From assembly GCA_009780515.1 (NCBI GenBank), contig WQZX01000002.1, positions 1 through 64,000 of the forward strand: a stretch of 64,000 nucleotides of DNA, read 5' to 3'. This document shows, one piece after another, positions 36,197 to 44,744 of this stretch. Origin of the DNA: Nocardioidaceae bacterium. Its GTDB lineage: Bacteria; Actinomycetota; Actinomycetes; Propionibacteriales; Nocardioidaceae. Numbering within the stretch: position 1 is the first letter of the stretch; every line of letters begins with the position of its first letter. The translations under genes were made by a program, and so were the position numbers. The notes beneath the pieces were generated by a model, which saw only the letters and a program-made list of their open reading frames with translations, ran no database searches and had not been told where the DNA came from.

Positions 36197-37135
36197 TCAC
36201 GCGAATTGGTCACGCCCCGGGAGGTGTCCACGCGAGGACATCCGCGGGCCCTTCCGTGGACGCCGGACTCCCGCTGCTCCGAGCAGGAGGGGCACCCGGC
36301 CGCGATGCGGTCTCCAGGTCTCGAGGTACGCCGCCAGCTCGTCGTCATCGAACTCCCTGCCTTCCAGCGCCCACCCGACATCCCGGGCCACGTGATAGTC
36401 GCCGAACGACACGGCGTCCGGATCCCCCAGAGCGCGTTGACGCACCTCGGCACTGGTCCACACCCCGATGCCGCGCACGGAGCGTAGCGGAACCGACGCG
36501 ACGGCGGCGTCCACGTCGCCCAGCCTGTCCCACGCGGCCGCGGCGCGGGCGGCGGCCACGACGGTGCGCGAGCGCGCGGGGTCGATGTGGAGCGCGAGCC
36601 ACTCCCACGACGGGATCCCGCGGAGCGTGTCGGCATCCGGCTGCACCATCAGGCCGAGGTCGCCACCCGGGCCCGGTGCACGCTCGCCGTACCTCCGGAC
36701 GAGCGCGCGGAAGCCGCCGAACGCCTCCTTGCCGGTGACCTTCTGCTCGATGATCGAGGGCACCAGCGACTCCAGCACCCGGCCGGTGCGTCCCTGCCGC
36801 AGGTGCGGCATCCGGCGGCGGATCTCGGCCAGGAGCGGGTGGACGGGCTCGAAGCCGGTCCAGTCGTCGGCGTCGCCCAGCAGCTCGGGCAGCTGTGCCA
36901 GCGCCCACTGCGCGCCGGGCCCCCACGCCTCGGCGAGGATCTCGCCGGCCCGCGACTGGGGTGCGATCGCCAGGCCGACCGGGCCCTCCGGCGTACGGCT
37001 GGCTCGCCAGTGGCACCCGGACCCGTCGACGCGCTGGGTCGGGTCACCTCGACCACGGCGGTGCTGCGCGAGGAGCGCGCCGACCGACACCTCCCGCCCG
37101 GGCCTCCAGGTCCGGGTGTCTCCGCTCCCTCGCAC
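36197..37135 (-). CDS. HhH-GPD DNA glycosylase, AlkA (3-methyladenine glycosylase 2) type
   Basis: A 312-residue protein. The N-terminal domain is of the AlkA beta type (TRTWRPG, then HWRASRTPEGPVGLAI). The HhH-GPD core includes LVPSIIEQKVTGKEAFGGFR and the hairpin VRGIGVWTSAEVRQRALGDP, followed by SFGDYHVAR, where Asp246 is the expected catalytic residue. No [4Fe-4S] cysteine cluster, as expected for AlkA types. It acts in base-excision repair of alkylated bases. GTG at 37135 is the most probable start. It reads toward the second mce operon, ending 123 nt before yrbEA. Confidence 0.8.
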   Translation of the reverse strand: MRGSGDTRTWRPGREVSVGALLAQHRRGRGDPTQRVDGSGCHWRASRTPEGPVGLAIAPQSRAGEILAEAWGPGAQWALAQLPELLGDADDWTGFEPVHPLLAEIRRRMPHLRQGRTGRVLESLVPSIIEQKVTGKEAFGGFRALVRRYGERAPGPGGDLGLMVQPDADTLRGIPSWEWLALHIDPARSRTVVAAARAAAAWDRLGDVDAAVASVPLRSVRGIGVWTSAEVRQRALGDPDAVSFGDYHVARDVGWALEGREFDDDELAAYLETWRPHRGRVPLLLGAAGVRRPRKGPRMSSRGHLPGRDQFA

Positions 37136-37234
37136 GCGTCGACTGTACGGCGTGCGCCCCACGCACGCACCGCTCCCGTGGGGCAGCAGATGGCCTAGGC
37201 TGACGACGGAGGAAGCACGACAAGAGGAGAGCGC

Positions 37235-37840
37235 TTGAGCACCGACCCGGCCGGCAACCGAAGGGCCCGCCTGGACCAGGAGGCAGTGCTGCAGGCGGCC
37301 GAGGCGCTCGTCGACCGCGACGGGTACGACGCCCTCACCATGACCTCGCTCGCCGCCGAGCTGGAGACCCGGGTCTCCTCCCTCTACAACCACGTCGAGA
37401 ACCTCGAGGACCTGCGCGCCCATCTCCAGGTCCGGGCGATGCGCCTGCTCGGCGAGCACGTCCGCAGCGCCGCGATGGGCCACGCCGGCGCCGACGGCCT
37501 CCGTGCGATCAGCCACGAGCTGCGCGCGTTCGCCCGCAGGTTCCCCCAGCGGTACGCCGCCCTCACCCGCCCGCCGATCGACCGCGACGAGTTCTTCGCC
37601 GCGGCTGTCACGGCCATCGAGGCGCTCTCGGTGATGGTGCGCTCAGCCGGGCTGCCCGAGGAGCGGCACCTTCCGACCGGGATGGCCGTCTTCGCCGCCC
37701 TCCACGGCTTCGTCAGCCTCGAGGCCGCGGGCTACTTCGGCGACCCGGGCCCGGAGGTCCAGCCCTTCGACCTCGACGAGGTCTTCGAGCAGGTCATCCG
37801 CGGCTCGGTGACCGCCGCGGTGCTCGAAGCCACCCACTGA
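37235..37840 (+). CDS. TetR-family regulator (WHG-type C-terminal domain)
   Basis: A 201-residue TetR protein with an N-terminal HTH (ALTMTSLAAELETRVSSLYN then HVENLEDL) and a C-terminal ligand domain with the FAALHGFVSLEAAGYFG segment typical of the WHG/TetR_C_33 group. It starts with TTG at 37235, with GAGGAG 5 nt upstream. It is divergent from the glycosylase gene, 99 nt away, and 4 nt before the ligase gene, with which it is probably co-transcribed. The regulated genes are unknown; the glycosylase and the second mce operon are candidates. Confidence 0.8.
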   Translation: MSTDPAGNRRARLDQEAVLQAAEALVDRDGYDALTMTSLAAELETRVSSLYNHVENLEDLRAHLQVRAMRLLGEHVRSAAMGHAGADGLRAISHELRAFARRFPQRYAALTRPPIDRDEFFAAAVTAIEALSVMVRSAGLPEERHLPTGMAVFAALHGFVSLEAAGYFGDPGPEVQPFDLDEVFEQVIRGSVTAAVLEATH

Positions 37841-37844
37841 CGCC

Positions 37845-39368
37845 ATGCTGCTGCGGCACCTCGTCGACGCCTCGGGTGCCGTCGCCGCGACGCGGTCGCG
37901 CAAGGACAAGACCCGGCTCATCGCGGAGCTGCTGCTGGCGGCCCACCCGGACGAGCGCGCGCTGACCGCGCACTACCTGAGCGGGCGGCTGCGCCAGCGT
38001 CGTACCGGTCTGGGCTGGCGGAGCCTCGCCGCCCTGCCCTCCCCCGCGCCGACGCCCTCGCTCGAGGTCGCCGAGGTGGACGCGGCGTTCCAGGCGATGT
38101 CGGAGCTCGCCGGCACGGGCTCCGCGGCCGCGCGCGCCTCGCTCGTCGCCGACCTGTTCGGCCGCGCGACCCCCGACGAGCAGGCCTGGCTGCGGGCGGT
38201 GGCCGTCGGCGAGGTCCGCCAGGGCGCGCTCGAGGCCGTCGTCACCGAGGCGGTGGCCCAGGCGGCGGACGTCCCGCTGGCCTCAGTCAGGAGGGCCGCG
38301 ATGCTCGCGGGCGGCGTGACGTACGTCGTCGACGACGCCTTCGCGGGCGTCGACGCGCTCGGCGACGTCGGGCTGACCGTGGGCCGGCCGGTGCTGCCGA
38401 TGCTCGCCTCGTCGGCGCCGGACGTGCCGGCCGCGCTCGCCAAGGCCGTCGGCGCCGACGGGACCGTCGCGGTGGACGCCAAGCTCGACGGCGTGCGGAT
38501 CCAGGTGCACTGCGACGGCGACGAGGTCGTCGTCGCGACCCGCAGCCTCGACGACATCACCCACCGCCTGCCGGAGGTCGTCGCGATCGTCCGCGCGCTG
38601 CCGGCGTCCAGGCTCGTCCTGGACGGCGAGGCCCTCGCCCTGGCTGCCGACGGTCGCCCGCGGGCCTTCCAGGACACTGCCTCCCGCACGGCCACCGGCG
38701 CGTCGGAAGGCGGCACCGTCGTGACGCCGTACTTCTTCGACGTGCTGCACCTCGACGGCGAGGACCTCCTCGACCGTCCGGCGCGCGAGCGCTGGCAGGT
38801 CCTCGAGGCGCTCGTGCCGGCCGAGCACCGGGTCCTGCGGTGGATCGGCGGCGACGTCGCCGAGGCGACCGCGTTCGCCGACGAGGTCCTCGCCTCCGGC
38901 CACGAGGGCGTGGTCGTCAAGTCGCCCTCCGCGCCGTACGACGCCGGGCGCCGCGGCTCGGCCTGGGTCAAGGTCAAGCCGGTCCACACCCTCGACCTCG
39001 TCGTCCTCGCCGTCGAGCACGGCTCCGGCCGTCGCCGCGGCCGGCTCTCCAACATCCACCTCGGCGCCCGCGACCCCGCCTCGCCGACCGGCTTCACCAT
39101 GCTGGGCAAGACCTTCAAGGGGATGACCGACGCGATGCTCGCGTGGCAGACCGAGCGCTTCCGCGAGCTCGAGGTGGCCGACGACGGCTGGGTCGTGACG
39201 GTCCGTCCCGAGCAGGTCGTCGAGATCGCCTTCGACGGCCTCCAGCGCTCCACCCGCTACCCCGCCGGCCTCGCGCTCCGCTTCGCCCGGGTCGTCCGAT
39301 ACCGGCACGACAAGTCCGCCGACGAGGCGGACACGATCGACGCCGTACGCGGTCTGCTGGCACCCTGA
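37845..39368 (+). CDS. ligB: ATP-dependent DNA ligase, LigB type
   Basis: A 507-residue ligase. The adenylation motif I DAKLDGVRIQVH carries Lys213. The N-terminal alpha-helical DNA-binding domain covers about 1-200, motif IV is EGVVVKSPSAPYDAGRRG, motif V is WVKVKP, and the C-terminal OB domain ends at the stop. Length equals mycobacterial LigB (Rv3062). It seals nicks using ATP, in addition to the essential NAD-dependent LigA (not in this window). Confidence 0.9.
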   Translation: MLLRHLVDASGAVAATRSRKDKTRLIAELLLAAHPDERALTAHYLSGRLRQRRTGLGWRSLAALPSPAPTPSLEVAEVDAAFQAMSELAGTGSAAARASLVADLFGRATPDEQAWLRAVAVGEVRQGALEAVVTEAVAQAADVPLASVRRAAMLAGGVTYVVDDAFAGVDALGDVGLTVGRPVLPMLASSAPDVPAALAKAVGADGTVAVDAKLDGVRIQVHCDGDEVVVATRSLDDITHRLPEVVAIVRALPASRLVLDGEALALAADGRPRAFQDTASRTATGASEGGTVVTPYFFDVLHLDGEDLLDRPARERWQVLEALVPAEHRVLRWIGGDVAEATAFADEVLASGHEGVVVKSPSAPYDAGRRGSAWVKVKPVHTLDLVVLAVEHGSGRRRGRLSNIHLGARDPASPTGFTMLGKTFKGMTDAMLAWQTERFRELEVADDGWVVTVRPEQVVEIAFDGLQRSTRYPAGLALRFARVVRYRHDKSADEADTIDAVRGLLAP

Positions 39369-39372
39369 CACG

Positions 39373-39395
39373 TCTGTGTCACAGATGTTGCAACA
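39373..39395. promoter_or_regulatory. Double palindrome upstream of TetR gene
   Basis: Two adjoining inverted repeats lie upstream of the TetR start at 39425: TCTGTGTCACAGA (39373-39385) and TGTTGCAACA (39386-39395). The -10 element TACACT (39413-39418) ends 6 nt before the ATG, so the mRNA looks leaderless. The palindromes occupy the -35/-50 region, as expected for an autoregulatory TetR operator. The first repeat could also serve as the ligase terminator. Confidence 0.5.
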
Positions 39396-39424
39396 CCGAG
39401 TTGCACGTCCCGTACACTTCTCCC

Positions 39425-40123
39425 ATGGCGAGCACACCGGGAGCCGGGGACGGACGTCGCAAGGCGGCGGCCGCTCGCAGGCGGGCCCGCGAGGCACAGA
39501 TCATCGCCGCGACGCGCGAGCTGTTCGACGCCAAGGGTGTCCGCGAGGTGCAGATCGACGAGATCGCCGGCGCCGTCGGGATCAACCGCGCGATCGTCTA
39601 CCGGCACTTCACCGGCAAGGAGGAGATCTTCGCCCTCACGCTGGTCGGCTACCTCGACGAGCTGCACGAGGCGCTGGTGGAGGCCGGCGCCTCAGCGTCG
39701 GATCCGACCGACCGGCTGGCCGCGACGATCCACGCGTTCGTCGACTTCGGCCTGGCCCACCCGGCGTTCGTGGAGTGCGCCCAGGCCCTGATGCTCCGTC
39801 CCGGCGACGAGCTGCTCGACGAGGTCTCCGAGCGGGCGCTCTTCCTGCTCGGGCGGGCGATGACCTCGTGCATGGGCGTGCTCTCCGACGTCCTCGTCGA
39901 CGGGGTCGCCTCGGGGCGCTTCACCGCCACGCAGGACCCCACCCTGCTCGCCAACATGCTCTACGCCAGCGGCCTCGGAGCGCTCCAGCTGGCCCGCCTC
40001 GGCATCCTCGTCGGGGAGGCCGCGCCCGGCGTACCGACCCGTGGGCCGATCTCGCCCGACCAGGTGCGCGAGTTCGTGGTGTCGTCCGCCCTGGCGATGC
40101 TGGCCCAGCCCGCCAGCGCCTGA
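39425..40123 (+). CDS. TetR-family transcriptional regulator
   Basis: A 232-residue TetR regulator with a basic N-terminus (residues 10-22), HTH VQIDEIAGAVGINRAIVYRH then FTGKEEIF, and a helical C-terminal domain (FVDFGLAHPAFVECAQALML). It converges on fadA2 with a strong terminator between. The chromosomal position suggests control of the fadA2/fabG4-htdX divergon, but this is inference. ATG at 39425 follows a -10 element by 6 nt. Confidence 0.8.
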   Translation: MASTPGAGDGRRKAAAARRRAREAQIIAATRELFDAKGVREVQIDEIAGAVGINRAIVYRHFTGKEEIFALTLVGYLDELHEALVEAGASASDPTDRLAATIHAFVDFGLAHPAFVECAQALMLRPGDELLDEVSERALFLLGRAMTSCMGVLSDVLVDGVASGRFTATQDPTLLANMLYASGLGALQLARLGILVGEAAPGVPTRGPISPDQVREFVVSSALAMLAQPASA

Positions 40124-40138
40124 GGTCGCAGAAGACGC

Positions 40139-40172
40139 CGGTGGCCGCCCGGATCGCTCCGGACGGCCACCG
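40139..40172. terminator. Bidirectional hairpin terminator
   Basis: A 9-bp stem CGGTGGCCG (40139-40147) pairs with CGGCCACCG (40164-40172), with an inner stem CCGGA/TCCGG (40149-40162). It sits between the convergent stops of the TetR gene (40123) and fadA2 (40204). Confidence 0.75.
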
Positions 40173-40203
40173 ATCAGCCGATCAGCCGATCACCTGGGTC
40201 GGA

Positions 40204-41484
40204 TCAGGCCTCCATGATCGCGACGACGCCCTGACCGCCGGCCGCGCAGACCGAGATCAGCGCGCGGCCGCCGCCGTTGGCCTTCAGCAGCTTGGCGGTG
40301 TTGGCCACGATCCGGCCGCCGGTCGCGGCGAACGGGTGTCCGGCCGCGAGCGAGGAGCCCTTGACGTTGAGCTTGGTGCGGTCGATCGACCCCAGCGGCG
40401 CGTCGAGGCCGAGGCGCTCCTTGCTGAACACCGGGCTCTCCCAGGCGGCCAGCGTCGAGAGCACCTGCGAGGCGAACGCCTCGTGGATCTCGTAGAAGTC
40501 GAAGTCCTGCAGGGTCAGGCCGTTGCGCTCGAGCATCCGCGGCACGGCGTACGCCGGGGCCATCAGCAGGCCCTCCTTGCCGTTGACGAAGTCGACGGCG
40601 GCGACCTCGGAGTCGACGAAGTAGGCCAGCGGCTCCAGGCCGTGGGCCTCGGCCCACTCCTCCGACGCCAGCAGCACCGCGGAGGCGCCGTCGGTCAGCG
40701 GCGTGGAGTTGGCGGCGGTCATGGTGGCCGCCTCGCCCTTGCCGAAGACCGGCTTGAGCTTCGCGAGCTTCTCCAGCGAGGAGTCTGCTCGGAGGTTGTT
40801 GTCGCGGTCGAGGCCGCGGAACGGCGTGATCAGGTCGTCCTGCCAGCCCTCGTCGTAGGCCTTGGCCATGTTGTGGTGCGAGGTCACCGCGAGCTCGTCC
40901 TGCGCCTCCCGGGCGATCTGCCACTCGAGGGCGGTCAGGGCCTGGTGCTCGCCCATCGACAGCTTGGTGCGCGGCTCGCCGTTGGACGGGATCGCGAGGC
41001 TGATGTCGCCCGGGCGGATCGACGCGAGCACCGCGAGGCGGTCCTTGGTGGTGCGGGCGTTGTTGAGCTGGATGAGCTTCTTGCGCAGCTTCTCGCCGAT
41101 GGCGATCGGAGCGTCGGAAGTGGTGTCGACACCGCCGCCGATGCCCGACTCGAGCTGGCCGAGCTTGATCTTGTTGGCGATGTAGTTGATCGCCTGGAGG
41201 CCGGTGCCGCAGGCCTGCTGAAGGTCGACCGCGGCGGTCTCGGGCGCCAGCTTGGTGCCGAGCACCGACTCGCGGACCAGGTTGAAGTCGCGGGCGTGCT
41301 TGAGCACGGCGCCACCGGCGACCTCGCCGACGCGCTCGCCCTCGAGGCCGAACCGGGCGACGAGGCCGTCGAGCGCGGCGGTCAGCATCTCCTGGTTGGA
41401 AGCGGTGGCGTAGGCGCCGTTGGAGCGCGCGAACGGGATGCGGTTTCCGCCCAGGACGGCGGCACGACGTACGGAGTTAGCCAT
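40204..41484 (-). CDS. fadA2: Acetyl-CoA acetyltransferase (thiolase) FadA2
   Basis: A 426-residue thiolase with nucleophile Cys92 in VDLQQACGTGLQAIN, His383 in SLAAGHPFAATGG and the second catalytic Cys413 in SVCAAGGQG. It condenses or cleaves acyl-CoA at the 3-keto stage. It is divergent from fabG4-htdX exactly as Rv0243 is from Rv0242c-Rv0241c in M. tuberculosis, which supports the symbol. ATG at 41484 with AGGAACC as ribosome-binding site. Confidence 0.88.
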   Translation of the reverse strand: MANSVRRAAVLGGNRIPFARSNGAYATASNQEMLTAALDGLVARFGLEGERVGEVAGGAVLKHARDFNLVRESVLGTKLAPETAAVDLQQACGTGLQAINYIANKIKLGQLESGIGGGVDTTSDAPIAIGEKLRKKLIQLNNARTTKDRLAVLASIRPGDISLAIPSNGEPRTKLSMGEHQALTALEWQIAREAQDELAVTSHHNMAKAYDEGWQDDLITPFRGLDRDNNLRADSSLEKLAKLKPVFGKGEAATMTAANSTPLTDGASAVLLASEEWAEAHGLEPLAYFVDSEVAAVDFVNGKEGLLMAPAYAVPRMLERNGLTLQDFDFYEIHEAFASQVLSTLAAWESPVFSKERLGLDAPLGSIDRTKLNVKGSSLAAGHPFAATGGRIVANTAKLLKANGGGRALISVCAAGGQGVVAIMEA

Positions 41485-41555
41485 GGTTCCTATCCTCGTG
41501 TCTAAGGGTCTGGCTGGGAACCCATTGGGAGCCAGATCACGAAATGTGGACTCAG

Positions 41556-41574
41556 AGTTACACATCTAGTTACA
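41556..41574. promoter_or_regulatory. Direct repeat in the fadA2-fabG4 intergenic region
   Basis: AGTTACA occurs at 41556-41562 and again at 41568-41574, 12 nt apart, in the 158-nt divergent promoter region. The spacing of about one helical turn suggests a regulator-binding site shared by both directions. No known motif was recognised. Confidence 0.4.
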
Positions 41575-41642
41575 TGAGTGTCGGAGCGGGCTCTGCCCGC
41601 GTGGAACAGCTACCCATCACAGATTGCGGAGGCGCCTCGCCA

Positions 41643-42977
41643 ATGAGCGACAAGTACCAGGGCTTCGTGAGCACGCCCATCGGCAAGATCCTGGTCAAGA
41701 ACCTCGGTCTGCCCAACCCGACCAAGCTCGAGCGCTACAGCGCGGGCGACCCGCTGGTGCGGGGCACCATCCTCACCGGCGGCCGCGGCCGCCTCGCGGA
41801 GTCCCTCGCGGGTCTCCTCGACGTGCTCGGCATCGCCAGCACCGACGCCCAGGTCGAGGGCGACAGGTACAAGGGCCTCGTCTTCGACGCCACCGGCCTC
41901 ACCTCCGTCGACCAGCTCGTCGAGCTGCAGGAGTTCTTCACCCCCGTCCTGCGCAGCCTGGAGACCTGCCCGCGCGTCGTCGTGATCGGCACCCCGCCGG
42001 AGCTCGTCAAGGGTGCCGAGCGCGTGGCGCAGCGCGCCCTCGAGGGCTTCACCCGCAGCCTCGGCAAGGAGATCGGCAAGGGCGGCAACGTCCAGCTGGT
42101 CTACATCGCCGAGGGCTACGAGGGCTCCGCGCTGTCCACGCTCGGCTTCCTGCTCAGCCCCAAGTCGGCGTACGTCTCGGGCCAGGTGGTCCGCATCGGC
42201 GCCCACAAGGAGAAGAAGGCCGCCGAGGTGGCCGACTGGACCGCCCCGCTCGACGGCAAGGTCGCCTTCGTCACCGGCGCGAGCCGCGGCATCGGCGAGC
42301 AGATCGCTCGCGTGCTCCACCGCGACGGCGCGACGGTCGTCGGCCTCGACGTGCCCCAGGCCGCCGACGACCTGCAGCGGGTCATGAAGGAGCTCGACGG
42401 CGACTGGCTGACGCTGGACATCACCGCCGACGACGCGCCGCAGCGCATCGCGCACCACCTCAAGGAGAAGCACGGCGGCGTCGACATCGTCGTGCACAAC
42501 GCCGGCGTCACGATGGACAAGAAGCTGGCGAACCAGAAGCCTGAGCGCTTCGCCAAGGTGCTGCAGATCAACATCGAGGCGCCCGAGAAGATCACCGCCG
42601 AGCTGCTGAGCCAGGGCGTCGTCAACGCCAACGGCCGCATCATCGGCGTCTCCTCGATGGCCGGCATCGCCGGCAACGTCGGCCAGACCAGCTACGCCGC
42701 CTCGAAGGCGGGCGTGATCGGCTTCGTCGACTCGCTCGCGAGCGACCTCAAGGACGGCATCACGATCAACGCCGTCGCACCGGGCTTCATCATCACCCAG
42801 ATGACCGCCGCGATGCCGCTCGGCCCGCGCGAGGTCGGCCAGCGCCTCAACGCCATGTCGCAGGGCGGTCTGCCGGTCGACGTGGCCGAGGCGATCGCCT
42901 GGTACGCGTCCGCCGGCTCGACCGCGGTCAACGGCAACGTGGTCCGCGTCTGCGGCCAGATGATGCTGGGCGCCTGA
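41643..42977 (+). CDS. fabG4: High-molecular-weight 3-oxoacyl reductase FabG4
   Basis: A 444-residue SDR of the HMwFabG type. An N-terminal flavodoxin-like domain (about 1-195) precedes a complete ketoreductase: TGASRGIG (211-218), HNAG (285-288) in place of NNAG, S338, Y351 and K355. Mycobacterial FabG4 reduces 3-oxoacyl-CoA with NADH. It is followed 2 nt later by htdX, giving consecutive reductase and dehydratase steps of a fatty-acid cycle. Confidence 0.9.
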   Translation: MSDKYQGFVSTPIGKILVKNLGLPNPTKLERYSAGDPLVRGTILTGGRGRLAESLAGLLDVLGIASTDAQVEGDRYKGLVFDATGLTSVDQLVELQEFFTPVLRSLETCPRVVVIGTPPELVKGAERVAQRALEGFTRSLGKEIGKGGNVQLVYIAEGYEGSALSTLGFLLSPKSAYVSGQVVRIGAHKEKKAAEVADWTAPLDGKVAFVTGASRGIGEQIARVLHRDGATVVGLDVPQAADDLQRVMKELDGDWLTLDITADDAPQRIAHHLKEKHGGVDIVVHNAGVTMDKKLANQKPERFAKVLQINIEAPEKITAELLSQGVVNANGRIIGVSSMAGIAGNVGQTSYAASKAGVIGFVDSLASDLKDGITINAVAPGFIITQMTAAMPLGPREVGQRLNAMSQGGLPVDVAEAIAWYASAGSTAVNGNVVRVCGQMMLGA

Positions 42978-42978
42978 C

Positions 42979-43824
42979 ATGGCACTGCCCGTCATGGTGA
43001 GGGCGGCGCTGCCCGCCGTACCCGTCGTCAACCAGCTGCCCGGGATCAAGAAGACCGGTGGCTCGCTGCCCGACGTGACGCTGCGCCGCGACGACGTCGC
43101 GGTGGAGCGCACGCAGGTCGAGCGGTACGCCGCGGTGTGCGGCTTCCCGAACAAGGACGTCGCGCCGGTCCCCTACCTGCACATGCTGGCGTTCCCGCTG
43201 CACATGGAGCTGATGACCGACGCGCGGTTCCCGTTCCCGGCCATCGGCTCGGTGCACCTCGAGAACACCATCGTCGAGCACCGTCCCGTCGCCATCGGCG
43301 AGAGCGTCTCGCTGGCGCTGCAGGCCACCAACCTGCGCGCCAGCACCAAGGGCCGCGCCTGGGACATGAACGTCACCGGCACCGTCGGTGACGAGGTCGT
43401 GTGGGAGTCCACGTCGACGTACCTCCGCGTCGGCAAGGGCGACAAGGAGAACGGCGACCCGGGCATGAGCCTGGACGCAGTGGACGTGAAGGGTCCGGTG
43501 TGGAGCCTGCCGGACAACCTGGGCCGCAGGTATGCCGCGGTCTCGGGCGACCGGAACCCCATCCACCTCTACCCGCTGACCGCGAAGGCGCTCGGCTTCC
43601 CGCGCCACATCGCCCACGGCATGTGGAGCAAGGCCGCCTGCATCGCGGCCCTGGAGAACCGGCTGCCCGACGCGGTGAAGGTCGAGGTCGCGTTCAAGAA
43701 GCCGATCTTCCTGCCCGGCAAGGCGCGCTTCGGCGCCGAGGAGACCGCCAACGGCTGGAGCTTCGCGCTGGTGAGCCCGAAGTCGGGTGCGCCCCACCTG
43801 CTCGGTCGTACGACGAGCCTGTAG
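42979..43824 (+). CDS. htdX: 3-hydroxyacyl-thioester dehydratase HtdX (MaoC family)
   Basis: A 281-residue double-hotdog dehydratase. The C-terminal half carries the hydratase-2 motif YAAVSGDRNPIHLYPLTA with catalytic Asp191 and His196. The N-terminal half lacks the motif, as in HtdX (Rv0241c, about 280 residues). It dehydrates 3-hydroxyacyl-CoA or -ACP. It is co-transcribed with fabG4 and ends at a strong hairpin terminator. Confidence 0.87.
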   Translation: MALPVMVRAALPAVPVVNQLPGIKKTGGSLPDVTLRRDDVAVERTQVERYAAVCGFPNKDVAPVPYLHMLAFPLHMELMTDARFPFPAIGSVHLENTIVEHRPVAIGESVSLALQATNLRASTKGRAWDMNVTGTVGDEVVWESTSTYLRVGKGDKENGDPGMSLDAVDVKGPVWSLPDNLGRRYAAVSGDRNPIHLYPLTAKALGFPRHIAHGMWSKAACIAALENRLPDAVKVEVAFKKPIFLPGKARFGAEETANGWSFALVSPKSGAPHLLGRTTSL

Positions 43825-43832
43825 GTCACGCT

Positions 43833-43870
43833 CACGAGGCCCGCTCCCGATGCCGGGGGCGGGCCTCGTG
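43833..43870. terminator. Bidirectional hairpin terminator
   Basis: A perfect 12-bp stem CACGAGGCCCGC (43833-43844) / GCGGGCCTCGTG (43859-43870) with a 14-nt loop, between the convergent htdX (stop 43824) and tesB (stop 43875) genes. There is no T-tract, as is common in actinobacteria. Confidence 0.85.
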
Positions 43871-43874
43871 CACG

Positions 43875-44744
43875 TCAGGACCCCGGCTTCTGCCTCGGCC
43901 TGATCAGCCCCTCCTGGGCGACGGTCGCGACGAGCTCGCCGGACTGGGTGAAGATGCGCCCGATGGCGAGGCCACGGGCGCCCTGGGCCGACGGCGACCA
44001 CTGGTCGTAGAGCCACCACTCGTCGGCGCGGAAGGGTCGGTGGAACCAGATGGTGTGGTCGAGCGAGGCCATCTGGACGTTGCGCGGCTCGCCGCCGTCG
44101 TGCGCGGCGAGGGTCGCGCCGAGCAAGGAGACGTCGCTGGCGTAGGTGAAGGTCGCGAGGTGCTCGGTCGGCTCGTCGGACAGCTGCCCGTCGATGCGGA
44201 TCCAGAGCTGGGTGCGCGACGGGTGCATCGGGTCGCGCTCGAGGCCGTGGCGGGAGTTGCCCAGCCACCGCACGTCCAGCGCGGCCCACTCCTGGCCGAG
44301 GCCGTCGTCGGAGCCGCGCCGGCGCATCAGCTCGATGAGGTCCATGCCCAGCTCCGGCGGCTTCACGTCGGGCATGACGTCCTGGTGCTCGAAGCCCTCC
44401 TCAGGCCGGTGGAAGCTGATCGACTGGTAGTAGATCGGCCGGCCGTGCTGGCGCGCGAGCACCCGGCGGGTGGCGAACGACCTGCCGTCGCGGGTGCGCT
44501 CGACGTCGTAGATGATCGGGACCTGGTAGTCGCCGGGCAGCAGGAAGTAGGAGTGCAGCGAGTGCACGTGCAGGTCCGGCTCGACCGTGCGCGACCCGGC
44601 GATCAGCGCCTGGGCGGCCACCTGGCCGCCGTACACGCGCTGCCGGATGGTCTCGGGCTGGGTGCCGCGGAAGAGGTTCGTGTCGAGTCGCTCGAGGTCG
44701 AGCAGCTCGACCAGCTTGCGGGTCGCCTCGGGTCCACCGCTCAT
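43875..44744 (-). CDS. tesB: Acyl-CoA thioesterase II
   Basis: A 289-residue double-hotdog thioesterase. The N-terminal motif is QRVYGGQVAAQALIAGSRTV. The catalytic triad region of TesB appears as Asp in SLDHTIWFHRPF, Ser in SPSAQGARG and Gln in ATVAQEGL. It hydrolyses acyl-CoA to free acid and CoA. The ATG at 44744 overlaps the PAC2 stop (ATGA). Confidence 0.88.
   Translation of the reverse strand: MSGGPEATRKLVELLDLERLDTNLFRGTQPETIRQRVYGGQVAAQALIAGSRTVEPDLHVHSLHSYFLLPGDYQVPIIYDVERTRDGRSFATRRVLARQHGRPIYYQSISFHRPEEGFEHQDVMPDVKPPELGMDLIELMRRRGSDDGLGQEWAALDVRWLGNSRHGLERDPMHPSRTQLWIRIDGQLSDEPTEHLATFTYASDVSLLGATLAAHDGGEPRNVQMASLDHTIWFHRPFRADEWWLYDQWSPSAQGARGLAIGRIFTQSGELVATVAQEGLIRPRQKPGS

Noticed and set aside
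37235..40123. KstR2 identity for either of the two TetR regulators
   Set aside because: Neither lies beside ring C/D degradation genes and neither has the KstR2 sequence pattern by eye.
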